Below are positions 6,146-13,125 of a stretch of DNA of 17,669 bases, piece by piece (position 1 is the stretch's first letter; each line of letters begins with the position of its first letter). The stretch spans positions 1 through 17,669 of the forward strand of contig MVCQ01000003.1 in the NCBI GenBank assembly GCA_002059205.1. Direction: 5' to 3'. This DNA comes from Candidatus Latescibacteria bacterium 4484_107. Its GTDB lineage: Bacteria; Latescibacterota; 4484-107. Under the pieces are notes generated by a model. It made no database searches and was not told where the DNA came from. It saw nothing but the letters and a program-made list of their open reading frames with translations. The position numbers and the translations under genes were made by a program.

Positions 6146-7000
6146 ATGCCAAAGAAAGAAAAGACACTGAGTGACAAGCACGTACGAGCGGTGCTGTCCG
6201 TTCTGCAGGAGATCAGCGCCATCATTCAAACTCCTGTAGAGCACGAGGTGTTCGAGTCTGTGCTCGCCTCGATCCGGAAAGCCATCCCTTATACTTCAGC
6301 CACGCTTTTTCTGCTCGACAAGGAAACCCAGCAGTTGGAGGAAGTCTCCCGGGCCGGAGAGAAGGTGGATCTGATCCAATCCGTGCGTTTCGATCTGGGC
6401 CCGGGTTTCTCGGCATGGGTGGCGAAACAGAAAAAGCCCGTTCTGATTTCCAATTTACACCGCAAGATGCTCAAGGAGGGAAAGGCCGTTCGGTCCTTTC
6501 TGTCGGTGCCCTTGATGGTTCGGGATCAACTGATCGGTGTATTGAATCTGAGCCATCAAGAGCCGGAGGCCCTCGGGAAGGATGAGTTTCAGTTGGCCCA
6601 TATTATTGCGGCTCAAGTGGCTTTTGCCATCGAACGGATGCTGTATGAAAATGAGTTGCGGGATAAAAATGAACAATTGGAGGAAGCCCACAAGCGCCTC
6701 AAGGAAGCTCAGGAGGAGTTGATCGAACTGAAGGAACGGGAGGCCATCTCGCAGGTGGTCATCAGTCTGAATCATGAAATCAATAATCCGCTTACGACCA
6801 TTGTGGGCAATGCTCAGTTTCTGCTGATGACCGCTGACAAGGTGGACAAGGGGGTGGCCGAACGCCTTGAGACGATCACAAAGGAAGCGAATCGAATTTC
6901 TCAGGCGACGCACAAATTGAGTAATCTGAAAAAACTGGAAACAGACGACTACCTTTCCGGACGCGGAGAGAAGATGATTGATCTCAGCCGATCCGTGTAG
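6146..7000 (+). CDS. GAF + HisKA protein lacking an ATPase domain
   Basis: A 284-residue cytoplasmic protein with a GAF domain (about 15-165; LGPGFSAWVAKQKKPVLISN and FLSVPLMVRDQLIGVLNL are typical), a long charged coiled coil (165-200), and a histidine-kinase dimerisation helix pair with His210 in LNHEINNPLTTIVGNAQF. The frame then ends after about 50 more helical residues. No N, G1, F or G2 boxes follow, and bases 7001-7090 carry no remnant of them. ATG 6146 has a very strong ribosome site (AAGGGGGAG, 6131-6139). It could be a scaffold, an inhibitor by dimerisation, or a phosphorelay protein phosphorylated in trans by the full kinase upstream, which shares the HEINNPL box. Domain reading is secure; role is open. 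Confidence 0.85.
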   Translation: MPKKEKTLSDKHVRAVLSVLQEISAIIQTPVEHEVFESVLASIRKAIPYTSATLFLLDKETQQLEEVSRAGEKVDLIQSVRFDLGPGFSAWVAKQKKPVLISNLHRKMLKEGKAVRSFLSVPLMVRDQLIGVLNLSHQEPEALGKDEFQLAHIIAAQVAFAIERMLYENELRDKNEQLEEAHKRLKEAQEELIELKEREAISQVVISLNHEINNPLTTIVGNAQFLLMTADKVDKGVAERLETITKEANRISQATHKLSNLKKLETDDYLSGRGEKMIDLSRSV

Positions 7001-7090
7001 GCCAGGAAGGACGAGCAATACCTTCCTCTTCTTCCGAATGGGGCGGGTTATCGTTCATTGCTCATTACTCGTTGTAAAGGGGGATTCGAT

Positions 7091-7891
7091 ATGAGGAGAG
7101 AGGATGTTCTTGGGATGGTTCATAGTCTGAAAGCGATCAAGTCGCATCTCACTATGGCGGAGATCTATACGCCTCACCTGATCAAAGCGGTGGAGTTCCT
7201 GGAAGAAGTGGCGCCGGTTTTAAGTCAGATGTGCGATTCGATCTCGGAGACTTCCAATGCGATGCCCAAGGCGGCCGAGCAGTTGAATAAGGTGACGGAC
7301 GCAACCGAGCTGGCGACGACGGCGGTGATGGATATGGTAGATCGAGGCATGATCCGGGTGGAGCGCGTCACAGAACATGTCGCTCGTTTGAAAAAAGGGA
7401 TGGATGACAGGGACCGGTTCGCTTCGGATTTGTCCTCGTCTATAGCAACGTTAGGAAATATGAACGGCGATACGGAGGCGATCAAGACGGCGGTGCGGGA
7501 TATCGAAAAAAGGATGGAGGCGGGCATGAAGGCAAAGGAGTCGAAAGAAGCGTTCGGGGAGATCTCGGAGGATTTGGCCGCGCTCCAGGACGATTTGTTC
7601 ATGATTCTCAATGCCCTTCAATTTCAGGACATCACCTCCCAGCAGATCCGAAGCACGAATCGGATGTTGGCCGAGATAAATATGCAGTTGCGGGATCTTA
7701 TGGGGAACTTCTCAGATGTTCGGCTGGATGAGATGGATCCTTTCCAGTATCAGGCGTTCGACTCGGAAGCCGCGTTTGATTTTGAGCGATCCGGAGAGGC
7801 GCAGAATCTCGCGGATCAGATCGCGGACGACTCAGGAACGGGTATGGAAGAGCAGATCGATCAGGAGGCCATAGATGCGCTGTTTAAGTGA
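7091..7891 (+). CDS. cheZ: CheZ-like CheY-phosphate phosphatase
   Basis: A 266-residue, largely helical protein. Residues 55-90 (MPKAAEQLNKVTDATELATT) match the CheZ segment that precedes the long four-helix bundle. Residues 161-186 contain the catalytic-helix signature NALQFQDITSQQI, equivalent to the family's AQDFQDLTGQVI with its key Gln. The acidic C-terminal tail ends in DQEAIDALFK, closely resembling the short CheY-binding peptide at the end of CheZ and the start of FliM (SQDEIDALL). It should therefore dephosphorylate a CheY to reset motor bias. ATG 7091 follows AAAGGGGGA (7076-7084). It overlaps or abuts the response-regulator gene, and the two are surely co-transcribed. It is longer than the enterobacterial CheZ (about 214 residues), mainly through an extended N-terminus and linker. 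Confidence 0.88.
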   Translation: MRREDVLGMVHSLKAIKSHLTMAEIYTPHLIKAVEFLEEVAPVLSQMCDSISETSNAMPKAAEQLNKVTDATELATTAVMDMVDRGMIRVERVTEHVARLKKGMDDRDRFASDLSSSIATLGNMNGDTEAIKTAVRDIEKRMEAGMKAKESKEAFGEISEDLAALQDDLFMILNALQFQDITSQQIRSTNRMLAEINMQLRDLMGNFSDVRLDEMDPFQYQAFDSEAAFDFERSGEAQNLADQIADDSGTGMEEQIDQEAIDALFK

Positions 7892-7898
7892 GAAAAAG

Positions 7899-8276
7899 AT
7901 GAAAATGCGCAGGATATTGATTGTGGACGACCTTCAGGATGTCCGGGAGATGCTTTCGGAAATTTTGGTCGCCCTGGGATACGAGGCGCAGACCGCCAAC
8001 GATGGAACCCAGGCGCTGGCGAAGCTCGAAAGCGATCCGTTCGATATGGTCATCAGCGATGTGAAGATGCCGACGATGGATGGGCTGTCTCTGCTGAAAT
8101 CGGTGAAACAGCGATCCCCCGATTTTCCGGTGCTGCTGATCGCGGGGCACCAATCTTCCGTTTCTCAGTACGAGGCAGTGCATTACCGGGCGGATGGATT
8201 TCTTCAAAAACCCTTCCACATCGGGCAGCTCAGCGAGGCGGTGGAGCGGGCGTTGAAAGGATCCAACGGGCACTGA
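7899..8276 (+). CDS. CheY-like single-domain response regulator
   Basis: A stand-alone receiver domain of 125 residues. The acidic pair Asp10-Asp11 (ILIVDDLQD), phospho-acceptor Asp54 (VISDVKMP) and Lys104 (FLQKPF) are all present. The position that is normally Thr/Ser after strand 4 is Ala82 (VLLIAGHQ versus the usual T-A/G), so phosphorylation-driven switching may be altered. There is no output domain, so it presumably acts by binding a partner, with the adjacent CheZ and the FliM switch as obvious candidates. ATG 7899 follows the cheZ stop (7889-7891) by seven bases; ATG 7875 would overlap cheZ by 17 bases. I leave the symbol blank because CheY function is unproven and the sequence could equally be a stand-alone regulator for the GAF kinases. 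Confidence 0.87.
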   Translation: MKMRRILIVDDLQDVREMLSEILVALGYEAQTANDGTQALAKLESDPFDMVISDVKMPTMDGLSLLKSVKQRSPDFPVLLIAGHQSSVSQYEAVHYRADGFLQKPFHIGQLSEAVERALKGSNGH

Positions 8277-8324
8277 GTGGTGACTAGCGACTGTGGATGG
8301 ACAGAATTAAATTCACATAATCCG

Positions 8325-8440
8325 CACCACGGAGCAGGCGAAACGCGCAGAGAAACCCCCTGTGAAAGTGGGAAAGTGGGGGAGGTGCTCACCGCCTCAC
8401 TTTCTTTCCTTTGCGAACTCTGCGGACTCCGCAGTGCGCA
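8325..8440 (+). repeat. Composite CACCACGG / GAAAGTG repeat downstream of the cheY-like gene
   Basis: CACCACGGAGCAGGCGAAAC and CGCAGAG at the left (8325-8355) are mirrored by CTTTGCGAACTCTGCGG at the right. Between them lies GTGAAAGTGGGAAAGTGG ... GCCTCACTTTC (8362-8410), a third copy of the GAAAGTG element. Two repeat families are thus nested or abutting here. Confidence 0.55.
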
Positions 8441-8556
8441 ATGGAACCTATACCATTTCCAAAGCCGGAGACGCCGCGGAAGTCGTGATTCAGGGTGCTG
8501 GTGTCGAGGACGGGGATGGCGATGGCAGCACCATCCAAAGTCCAAATGACAAATGA
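8434..8556 (+). pseudogene. Possible remnant of a beta-helix-type secreted protein
   Basis: About 38 codons read like real protein (NGTYTISKAGDAAEVVIQGA, then GVEDGDGDGSTI) and resemble a rung of right-handed parallel beta-helix proteins, where NGTYTI...VVIQGAG is common, with an Asp/Gly-rich loop. The stretch has no start of its own, enters from a repeat on the left and ends at TGA within a low-complexity AAATGACAAATG stretch. The rest of the gap 8277-8653 shows nothing else gene-like. This is inference from composition and motif style only. Confidence 0.35.
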
Positions 8557-8653
8557 ATGTCAAATTGCAAAGCCTATAACGCAGCCCCGACGCTCAGCCT
8601 CACCAAACGATGAAAACCATAAAGGGTGAAGTCCTTTGAAAGACTTCCACCGT

Positions 8654-9889
8654 TCACTGGAGAAAGAGCTTCCTCAATCCCTCCGTACAATTCCGACACA
8701 TCGCTATGCCCGCTCTGTTCCGGAGCACTGCGTCTCGAAAGGCCTGGTATCTCCGGCCCCGCCAGATTTGTTCCAGACTCTCCTGAAGTATGTTTCCCAT
8801 CACAAAATCGCCGTCCTTGTCGAAGCAGCACGGCACGACAGTGCCATCCCAGTTGATCACGGTGCTGAACCAGAGCCGGCGGCAGGAGTCCCTTGTGCGC
8901 TCGGTCATAAGCGTCCCCTCTTCAAACATCTTACCACGGAAGCCCAGGGAGGCCCGCAGCATGTCAGCGGGTTTTTTCTGTGTACTTCCGTGTTTCCCCG
9001 TGGTTGGTTTGCGCTCTTGCGCGGCCGCGTAACGGCTCTGGTTACGATCCGAGGGAAGAAAGGTCTCGGCCTGATCGGCGGCGTCAATCTGGACGGTTTT
9101 GAGGGAAAGGCGATCTACCCCGAGCCGTTGGGCCAGCGCTTTCATGGCGGGAATTTCGTGCTCATTGTGCCGCATGACGATACATTGCAGTTCGATCCAG
9201 GGACGCTTGGGATTGCGGATTGCGGATTGCGGAAGAATCCACCGCAAAGGCGCAAAGGACGCAGAGAAAGGCAACCCCCATCTCTTGAAGTTCTTTGCGC
9301 TCTTTGCGCCTTTGCGGTGAGGTTTTATTCTGGCTTGAACACAGTGCTCGATACCTCTCAGAACCGTTTGGAGATTCCCACCTCTTCGATAGCGGGCATA
9401 GGTCTCCTGGGTGGCGCCATCCACGGACACGATCAGGTGGTCCAGGCCGGAGCGCACGATTTCAAGGGCTACGGAGGGATCGGCGAGAGGATGTCCGTTG
9501 GTGCTCATAGAGACGAACATGCCCTGAGCCTTGGCGCGGCGGATCATCCACGGGAGATCGGGATGGAGGAGCGGTTCGCCCTGGTTCCAAAGCTGGAGAA
9601 ACTTGACCGTCCCTTTGGTTTGCTTCAGAATGCGGCCGAAGGTGGCGCGATCCATCATGCCGCGCGCCCGGGTGAGGCGTCCATCTCCGGAAGGACATAA
9701 GGGACAGTGGAGATTGCAGAAGTTGGTCGGCTCGATCATGAGGACAAAGGGAAGCCCGGAAATCGTGGCACGTTTAGAGTGCATGGAACGCACATAGCTC
9801 GATGCGATCCGGGCGAGATTGGCCCAGCTTGCGGGATCGGTCAGAAGCGGCGCGGCCCGACGGAGGGAATGGAGGAAGGCTGAAGACAT
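8654..9889 (-). CDS. Radical SAM/SPASM protein with two repeat-derived insertions
   Basis: Iron-sulfur radical S-adenosylmethionine enzyme of 411 residues. Residues 58, 62 and 65 form the CxxxCxxC cluster motif (CNLHCPLC), followed by the GEPLLHPDL and VSVDGATQETYARYRRGG motifs usual in the family. The C-terminal SPASM domain is visible as Cys336, Cys354-Cys355 (VPCCFDKDGDFVMGN), Cys398 and Cys401. The substrate is unknown; relatives modify peptides or carbohydrate/lipid precursors. Residues of about 191-228 and 291-325 do not look like the family. They are translations of palindromic repeats (9211-9319 and 8933-9006) whose relatives occur between genes here. Both keep the frame open. The start is weakly supported: ATG at 9889 has no ribosome site and abuts a tandem repeat, and Met36 is an alternative. 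The next gene on this strand is the permease 208 bases upstream. Confidence 0.85.
   Translation of the reverse strand: MSSAFLHSLRRAAPLLTDPASWANLARIASSYVRSMHSKRATISGLPFVLMIEPTNFCNLHCPLCPSGDGRLTRARGMMDRATFGRILKQTKGTVKFLQLWNQGEPLLHPDLPWMIRRAKAQGMFVSMSTNGHPLADPSVALEIVRSGLDHLIVSVDGATQETYARYRRGGNLQTVLRGIEHCVQARIKPHRKGAKSAKNFKRWGLPFSASFAPLRWILPQSAIRNPKRPWIELQCIVMRHNEHEIPAMKALAQRLGVDRLSLKTVQIDAADQAETFLPSDRNQSRYAAAQERKPTTGKHGSTQKKPADMLRASLGFRGKMFEEGTLMTERTRDSCRRLWFSTVINWDGTVVPCCFDKDGDFVMGNILQESLEQIWRGRRYQAFRDAVLRNRAGIAMCRNCTEGLRKLFLQ
8933..9006 (-). repeat. CCACGG...CCGTGG palindromic repeat inside the radical SAM gene
   Basis: On the minus strand the element starts AACCACGGGGAAACACGGAA, runs through GTACACAGAAAAAA and closes with GGCTTCCGTGGT. 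The same GTACACAGAAA phrase and CCACGGAA/TTCCGTGG ends occur in the intergenic copy at 13037-13117. Here it encodes part of the region between the radical SAM core and the SPASM domain. Confidence 0.7.
9211..9319 (-). repeat. Heptamer tract plus CACCGCAAAGG palindrome inside the radical SAM gene
   Basis: Bases 9211-9231 are three GATTGCG heptamers. Bases 9240-9319 are an inverted repeat whose arms start CACCGCAAAGGCGCAAAG on each strand, matching for about 29 bases with a few mismatches around a spacer of about 20 bases. On the minus strand it encodes HRKGAKSAKN ... SAIRNPK, the same SxIRNPK cycle as in flhF. Confidence 0.75.
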
Positions 9890-9900
9890 AGGGGGACTCG

Positions 9901-9942
9901 TCAGAGGTCAGAGGTCAGAGACCCAGAGGTCAGAGGTCAAGA
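9901..9942 (+). repeat. Heptanucleotide tandem repeat (CAGAGGT)n
   Basis: Interrupted tandem copies of CAGAGGT/TCAGAGG begin about 12 bases upstream of the annotated start of the minus-strand radical SAM gene. They displace any recognisable ribosome site or promoter close to that start. Confidence 0.7.
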
Positions 9943-10058
9943 ACACCAAGTTTCTGGTTTCTCCCAAGAAACACTTTTGCAATGCCTTGCTACGGGCGGG
10001 ATTCTAAAATGGGATTTTTGGGCTCCCAGGAACCACATTTGTGTTTTTTTCTGAAAGA

Positions 10059-10085
10059 ATTATGCGCGTCCCCTCCGCGCATAAT
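10059..10085 (-). terminator. Hairpin just past the DUF401 gene, possible terminator
   Basis: ATTATGCGCG (10059-10068) and CGCGCATAAT (10076-10085) are perfect 10-bp arms with a seven-base loop, 12 bases beyond the minus-strand permease stop. On that strand it is followed only by a modestly T-rich AATTCTTTC, so it may be a weak terminator or an mRNA-stabilising stem. Confidence 0.55.
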
Positions 10086-10097
10086 GGAAATGCTGGC

Positions 10098-11315
10098 TTA
10101 TCGGATAGTCCAGAGACAGATCGCCGCACCTGCCACGATTAAAGCAGCGGCGGGAAGCCAGAGCAGGCGATAGATGCCGCCCATCCCGGCATGGAAATAC
10201 TCCCTCGTCAGGATCAGGCAGAGGTGCACGGGGGAGAGGATCACGCCGGCAAAGCCCGATGCATACGCTAAAACCACGTAGCCGATGCCGTTCCCGGTCA
10301 GATCAATCAGTGGAAAAATGATGGGAAAAGCGACGCCCACGAACGCGACGCTCAGTCCGGACACGAGGCCCACTAGGAAGGGGATGATGATAAACAGTGG
10401 GAATGGCGGAATCCCGTACCGTGTGAAGGTATCCGCTATCAAGGTAATGGCTTCGGTAGATTCCAGCGTCTGTTTGAACGCCATAATGCCCACGATGAGG
10501 AAAACGGTATTCAGCGAGATGCTTTTGAGGAGCACGGATCGGATCGGATGCTCGAAATGTTTGCGGCCCATCCAGACCGATAGCGCGATGCCGATGAGAA
10601 AGGCATAGATCAGGTGCAGTCCGAGTCCGATGGAAAGCACAATGACTACGAGGATGGGGAGAAAGGAGACGAACCCCTGCCGGATGGGGTGATCGTGCGT
10701 TTCCGCCTGGTGCGACGTGGTCCTCGGCGGGATGTGTCTGAGGGACACCCATGTACCTGCGATGATGGCCACGACGGTCAGCGGAAGTTGGTAAAGCATG
10801 AATCGTCCGAGCTCGTATCCGGTCAATTCCACGGTCAGGATGACGCCGGGATAGAGGGGCCAACAATACTCCCAGATGTGCCTGAACCAATGATTGATAA
10901 AGCTCTTGCGCTCCGCGGAAATGGGGATGCCCTCGAACGCCGAATCCACCATAGGCGCGGAGAAGAGCGCGCCGCCCGGCATGGGAAGGAGGCCGATCAG
11001 AGCCGGGAGTCCGGCCGCAATCAGGCGGGTGGAGTGCGCTAGTTGTTTCAAAGAGGAGGTCAAACGATCCAGCGTCCCGCTCTCCCGAAGCACCGCGCTG
11101 AAGGCGGTGATCAGCGTAAGGATGATGGCCAACTCGATGGTCATCCGGTCGGAGAGGGTGAGCCATCCGATATTGGCGAGGCCGGAGGGGCCCTGTCCAT
11201 ACAGGAGCGCCAGCACCGCCGCGCCTGTGAGCATGCTGACGCCGAGCGGCCATTTGATGCGAACCAGGATGATGATCAGGCTGAACGCGAGGAGGACTTT
11301 CAGGACTTCGAGCAT
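10098..11315 (-). CDS. DUF401-family integral membrane protein (putative permease)
   Basis: A 405-residue polytopic inner-membrane protein with roughly ten hydrophobic helices. Several stretches match what I know of the DUF401 family: the loop GLLPMPGGALFSAPMVD after helix 3, NHWFRHIWEYCWPLYPG, and near the C-terminus SPVHLCLILTREYF. DUF401 proteins are related to citrate/gluconate-type ion-transporter folds, but no substrate is established, so I call it a putative permease only. ATG 11315 is preceded by a weak GGGAA. Length is normal and no frame damage is seen. The hairpin at 10059-10085 follows its stop, so it may be transcribed separately from the downstream radical SAM gene. Confidence 0.88.
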   Translation of the reverse strand: MLEVLKVLLAFSLIIILVRIKWPLGVSMLTGAAVLALLYGQGPSGLANIGWLTLSDRMTIELAIILTLITAFSAVLRESGTLDRLTSSLKQLAHSTRLIAAGLPALIGLLPMPGGALFSAPMVDSAFEGIPISAERKSFINHWFRHIWEYCWPLYPGVILTVELTGYELGRFMLYQLPLTVVAIIAGTWVSLRHIPPRTTSHQAETHDHPIRQGFVSFLPILVVIVLSIGLGLHLIYAFLIGIALSVWMGRKHFEHPIRSVLLKSISLNTVFLIVGIMAFKQTLESTEAITLIADTFTRYGIPPFPLFIIIPFLVGLVSGLSVAFVGVAFPIIFPLIDLTGNGIGYVVLAYASGFAGVILSPVHLCLILTREYFHAGMGGIYRLLWLPAAALIVAGAAICLWTIR

Positions 11316-11341
11316 AAATGTTCCCGGATGTTAGATTTTTG

Positions 11342-11409
11342 CACCACGGAGGCAAGGAGGCACGCGGAAAACACGATAAACCGTAAAGCGTGAAACGTAA
11401 GGCGTGAAA
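11342..11409 (+). repeat. CACCACGG repeat half followed by a 14-bp tandem repeat
   Basis: CACCACGGAGGCAAGGAGGC (from 11342) resembles one arm of the palindromes at 8933-9006 and 13037-13117, without a matching closing arm nearby. It is followed by CGTAAAGCGTGAAA (11382-11395) and CGTAAGGCGTGAAA (11396-11409), two tandem 14-mers. The rest of the 330-base gap 11316-11645 is AT-rich promoter DNA. Confidence 0.6.
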
Positions 11410-11553
11410 TCAGAACATCGTCCTCACAAAGCTGATTGCGTGGTTGCACAGAGGCACACTTCATCCAGCGCGCTGAATATATCCGAATCTATAACAGAAC
11501 GCAAGTCTTTTTTATAAAAAAAAGCGGATGAGACGGAATTTTCCAAACGTACC

Positions 11554-11582
11554 TTGATTTTTGAGCGATTGATGTGTATATT
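11554..11582 (+). promoter_or_regulatory. Sigma-70-type promoter for DUF1844-manA
   Basis: TTGATT (-35, 11554-11559), a 17-base spacer, then TATATT (-10, 11577-11582), in an AT-rich stretch. Transcription would begin near 11590, giving a leader of about 56 bases to the start codon at 11646. Confidence 0.6.
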
Positions 11583-11645
11583 TACGAAGCATTGGTATCT
11601 ATGACCGCGTGTATCTGTATCCAACAAATCGAAAGGAGGTCGAAA

Positions 11646-12035
11646 ATGGCGGAAAAAATCACCGAAGAGCAAATGAACGAGATGTTGTTTATGCAGGTGA
11701 TCATGATGTTTCAGGGCGCGGCTATGCAGCAGATGGGCAAGCTCGCGAATCCCGTAAGTGGGAAAGTGGAGCGGGATTTGGATCAGGCCAAGATGTCCAT
11801 AGACATCCTGGGGATGCTGAAGGAGAAGACCAAGGGGAACGTGAGTGATAATGAGGCAAAGTTTCTTGATCACGTCTTGTATGAATTGAGGATAAACTAC
11901 GTGGACGAGGTGAACAAGGCCAAACGGGAAAAGACGGAGGGACCGGCCGGAAAGCCCGACTCGCAGGAGGAGGAAAAAGAGGAAAAAGAGGAGGCGGAAG
12001 CGTCCCCGAAAAAGGAAGAGGAAGCCAAGGCATGA
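11646..12035 (+). CDS. DUF1844 family protein with acidic tail
   Basis: A 129-residue protein matching DUF1844. The pattern is MFQGAAMQQMGKLANPVSGK, then VERDLDQAKMSIDILGMLKE, KTKGNVSDNEAKFLDHVLYE and LRINYVDEV. The family is small, helical and of unknown function, widespread in deltaproteobacteria and candidate phyla. After about residue 92 the sequence becomes a low-complexity Glu/Lys tail (EEEKEEKEEAEASPKKEEEA), longer than I expect for the domain. The start is firm: ATG 11646 follows a near-perfect AAAGGAGGT at 11632-11640. Its stop overlaps the manA start as ATGA (12032-12035), so the two are translationally coupled. There is no signal peptide, so it is cytoplasmic. Confidence 0.87.
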   Translation: MAEKITEEQMNEMLFMQVIMMFQGAAMQQMGKLANPVSGKVERDLDQAKMSIDILGMLKEKTKGNVSDNEAKFLDHVLYELRINYVDEVNKAKREKTEGPAGKPDSQEEEKEEKEEAEASPKKEEEAKA

Positions 12036-12994
12036 AGGTCTATCCGCTGAAGTTCGACTCCCTCTTCAAAGAAAAAGTGTGGGGGGGAGAAAATATGGCG
12101 CGGGTCCTGGGAAAGAGGCTTCCTCCGGGAGCGCGCATCGGGGAATCGTGGGAGGTCTCGGCCTATGGGGACGATGTCAGCATCGTGGCGAACGGGCCGT
12201 ATCGAGGGATGGGGCTTGGGCGGATGGAGGCGGATTTTGGTGAGGCGCTGATCGGAACGGATGTTCCCCGTGGGCGCTTCCCCCTCCTGTTCAAATTCGT
12301 GGATGCGGCGGACCGGCTGTCCGTTCAGGTGCATCCGGACGATGCGTACGCCCGGCGCCGTGAGCATGGGGCGTCGGGTAAGACGGAGGCGTGGGTTATC
12401 GTGGATGCTCAGCCCGGCGCCCGGTTGGTCCGGGGACTCGAACCGGGCGTGGATGCGGAGACGTTCCGGCAGGCTATTGAAAAGGGCCGTCTCGACGGGA
12501 TCCTCCACTGGATCGAAGTGTCGCCCGGAGACGTGGTATTCGTGCCTGCAGGTCAGGTGCATGCTATTGGTCGAGGCATTTTGTTATACGAGGTGCAGCA
12601 AAGCTCGGACATTACTTATCGGGTGTACGACTGGGGACGTCCCCGCCCGCTTCACATCGAGAAGGCGTTGGAGGTGACCCACTATGATCAGCTGCCCGAC
12701 CTCGTCGAAGGTCTTCAGGTGGAAGAAGCCGGAGGCACGAAAACCGTCCTTGTGAACTGTCCGTATTTTGTCGTGGGACGGTTGGACGTGCGTTCGTCCA
12801 TGGAGGATCAGTGTGACGGGCGCAGCTTTCACGTGCTTTCGGTACTTGATGGCCACGGAGAAATAGGTTGGGGATCCCACCAAACTATGCCTATTGAACG
12901 GGGAGAATCGCTGCTTCTTCCCGCGCAACTCGGGGCCTACAAAGTGAGCGGGAACGTCGTGGTGATTCGGACCTGGGTTCCTTCTAATGATTAG
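12032..12994 (+). CDS. manA: Mannose-6-phosphate isomerase, type I short form
   Basis: Zinc-dependent cupin enzyme that interconverts mannose-6-phosphate and fructose-6-phosphate, feeding GDP-mannose and glycan synthesis or mannose use in the cytoplasm. The 320-residue length fits the short Bacillus-type class. Zinc-binding motifs are present: VQVHPDD (His101), GKTEAWVI (Glu119) and PAGQVHAIG (His177), plus the substrate-loop segment QQSSDITYRVYDWGR. The N-terminal VWGGE and GESWEVS motifs are also typical. It starts at ATG 12032 inside the DUF1844 stop codon. The frame is intact; bases past its stop are repeat DNA rather than a further gene in the same unit. Confidence 0.92.
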   Translation: MKVYPLKFDSLFKEKVWGGENMARVLGKRLPPGARIGESWEVSAYGDDVSIVANGPYRGMGLGRMEADFGEALIGTDVPRGRFPLLFKFVDAADRLSVQVHPDDAYARRREHGASGKTEAWVIVDAQPGARLVRGLEPGVDAETFRQAIEKGRLDGILHWIEVSPGDVVFVPAGQVHAIGRGILLYEVQQSSDITYRVYDWGRPRPLHIEKALEVTHYDQLPDLVEGLQVEEAGGTKTVLVNCPYFVVGRLDVRSSMEDQCDGRSFHVLSVLDGHGEIGWGSHQTMPIERGESLLLPAQLGAYKVSGNVVVIRTWVPSND

Positions 12995-13036
12995 AGAAGC
13001 ACTCCCTAGTGAATTCGTTGATGCAAAAAAAAAGAC

Positions 13037-13117
13037 TTCACCACGGAATTTCACGGAAGTACACAGAAATCATCTTTTCGTTTTTTTCTGTTTTTTTCTG
13101 TGTTATTCCGTGGTGAA
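13037..13117 (+). repeat. CACCACGGAAT...ATTCCGTGGTG palindromic repeat
   Basis: TTCACCACGGAAT (13037-13049) and ATTCCGTGGTGAA (13105-13117) are perfect 13-bp inverted arms. Inside, ACACAGAAA and TTTCTGTGTT also pair. This is the cleanest intergenic copy of the family found inside the radical SAM gene at 8933-9006. It fills most of the gap between manA and the next gene. Confidence 0.75.
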
Positions 13118-13125
13118 TGAAGGTG

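Noticed and set aside
8636..9700. Long plus-strand frame opposite the radical SAM gene
   Set aside because: It is the antisense shadow of a clear CxxxCxxC/SPASM protein and is not protein-like.
10303..11355. Minus-strand frame overlapping DUF401
   Set aside because: Pro/Arg/His-rich out-of-frame shadow of the hydrophobic permease.
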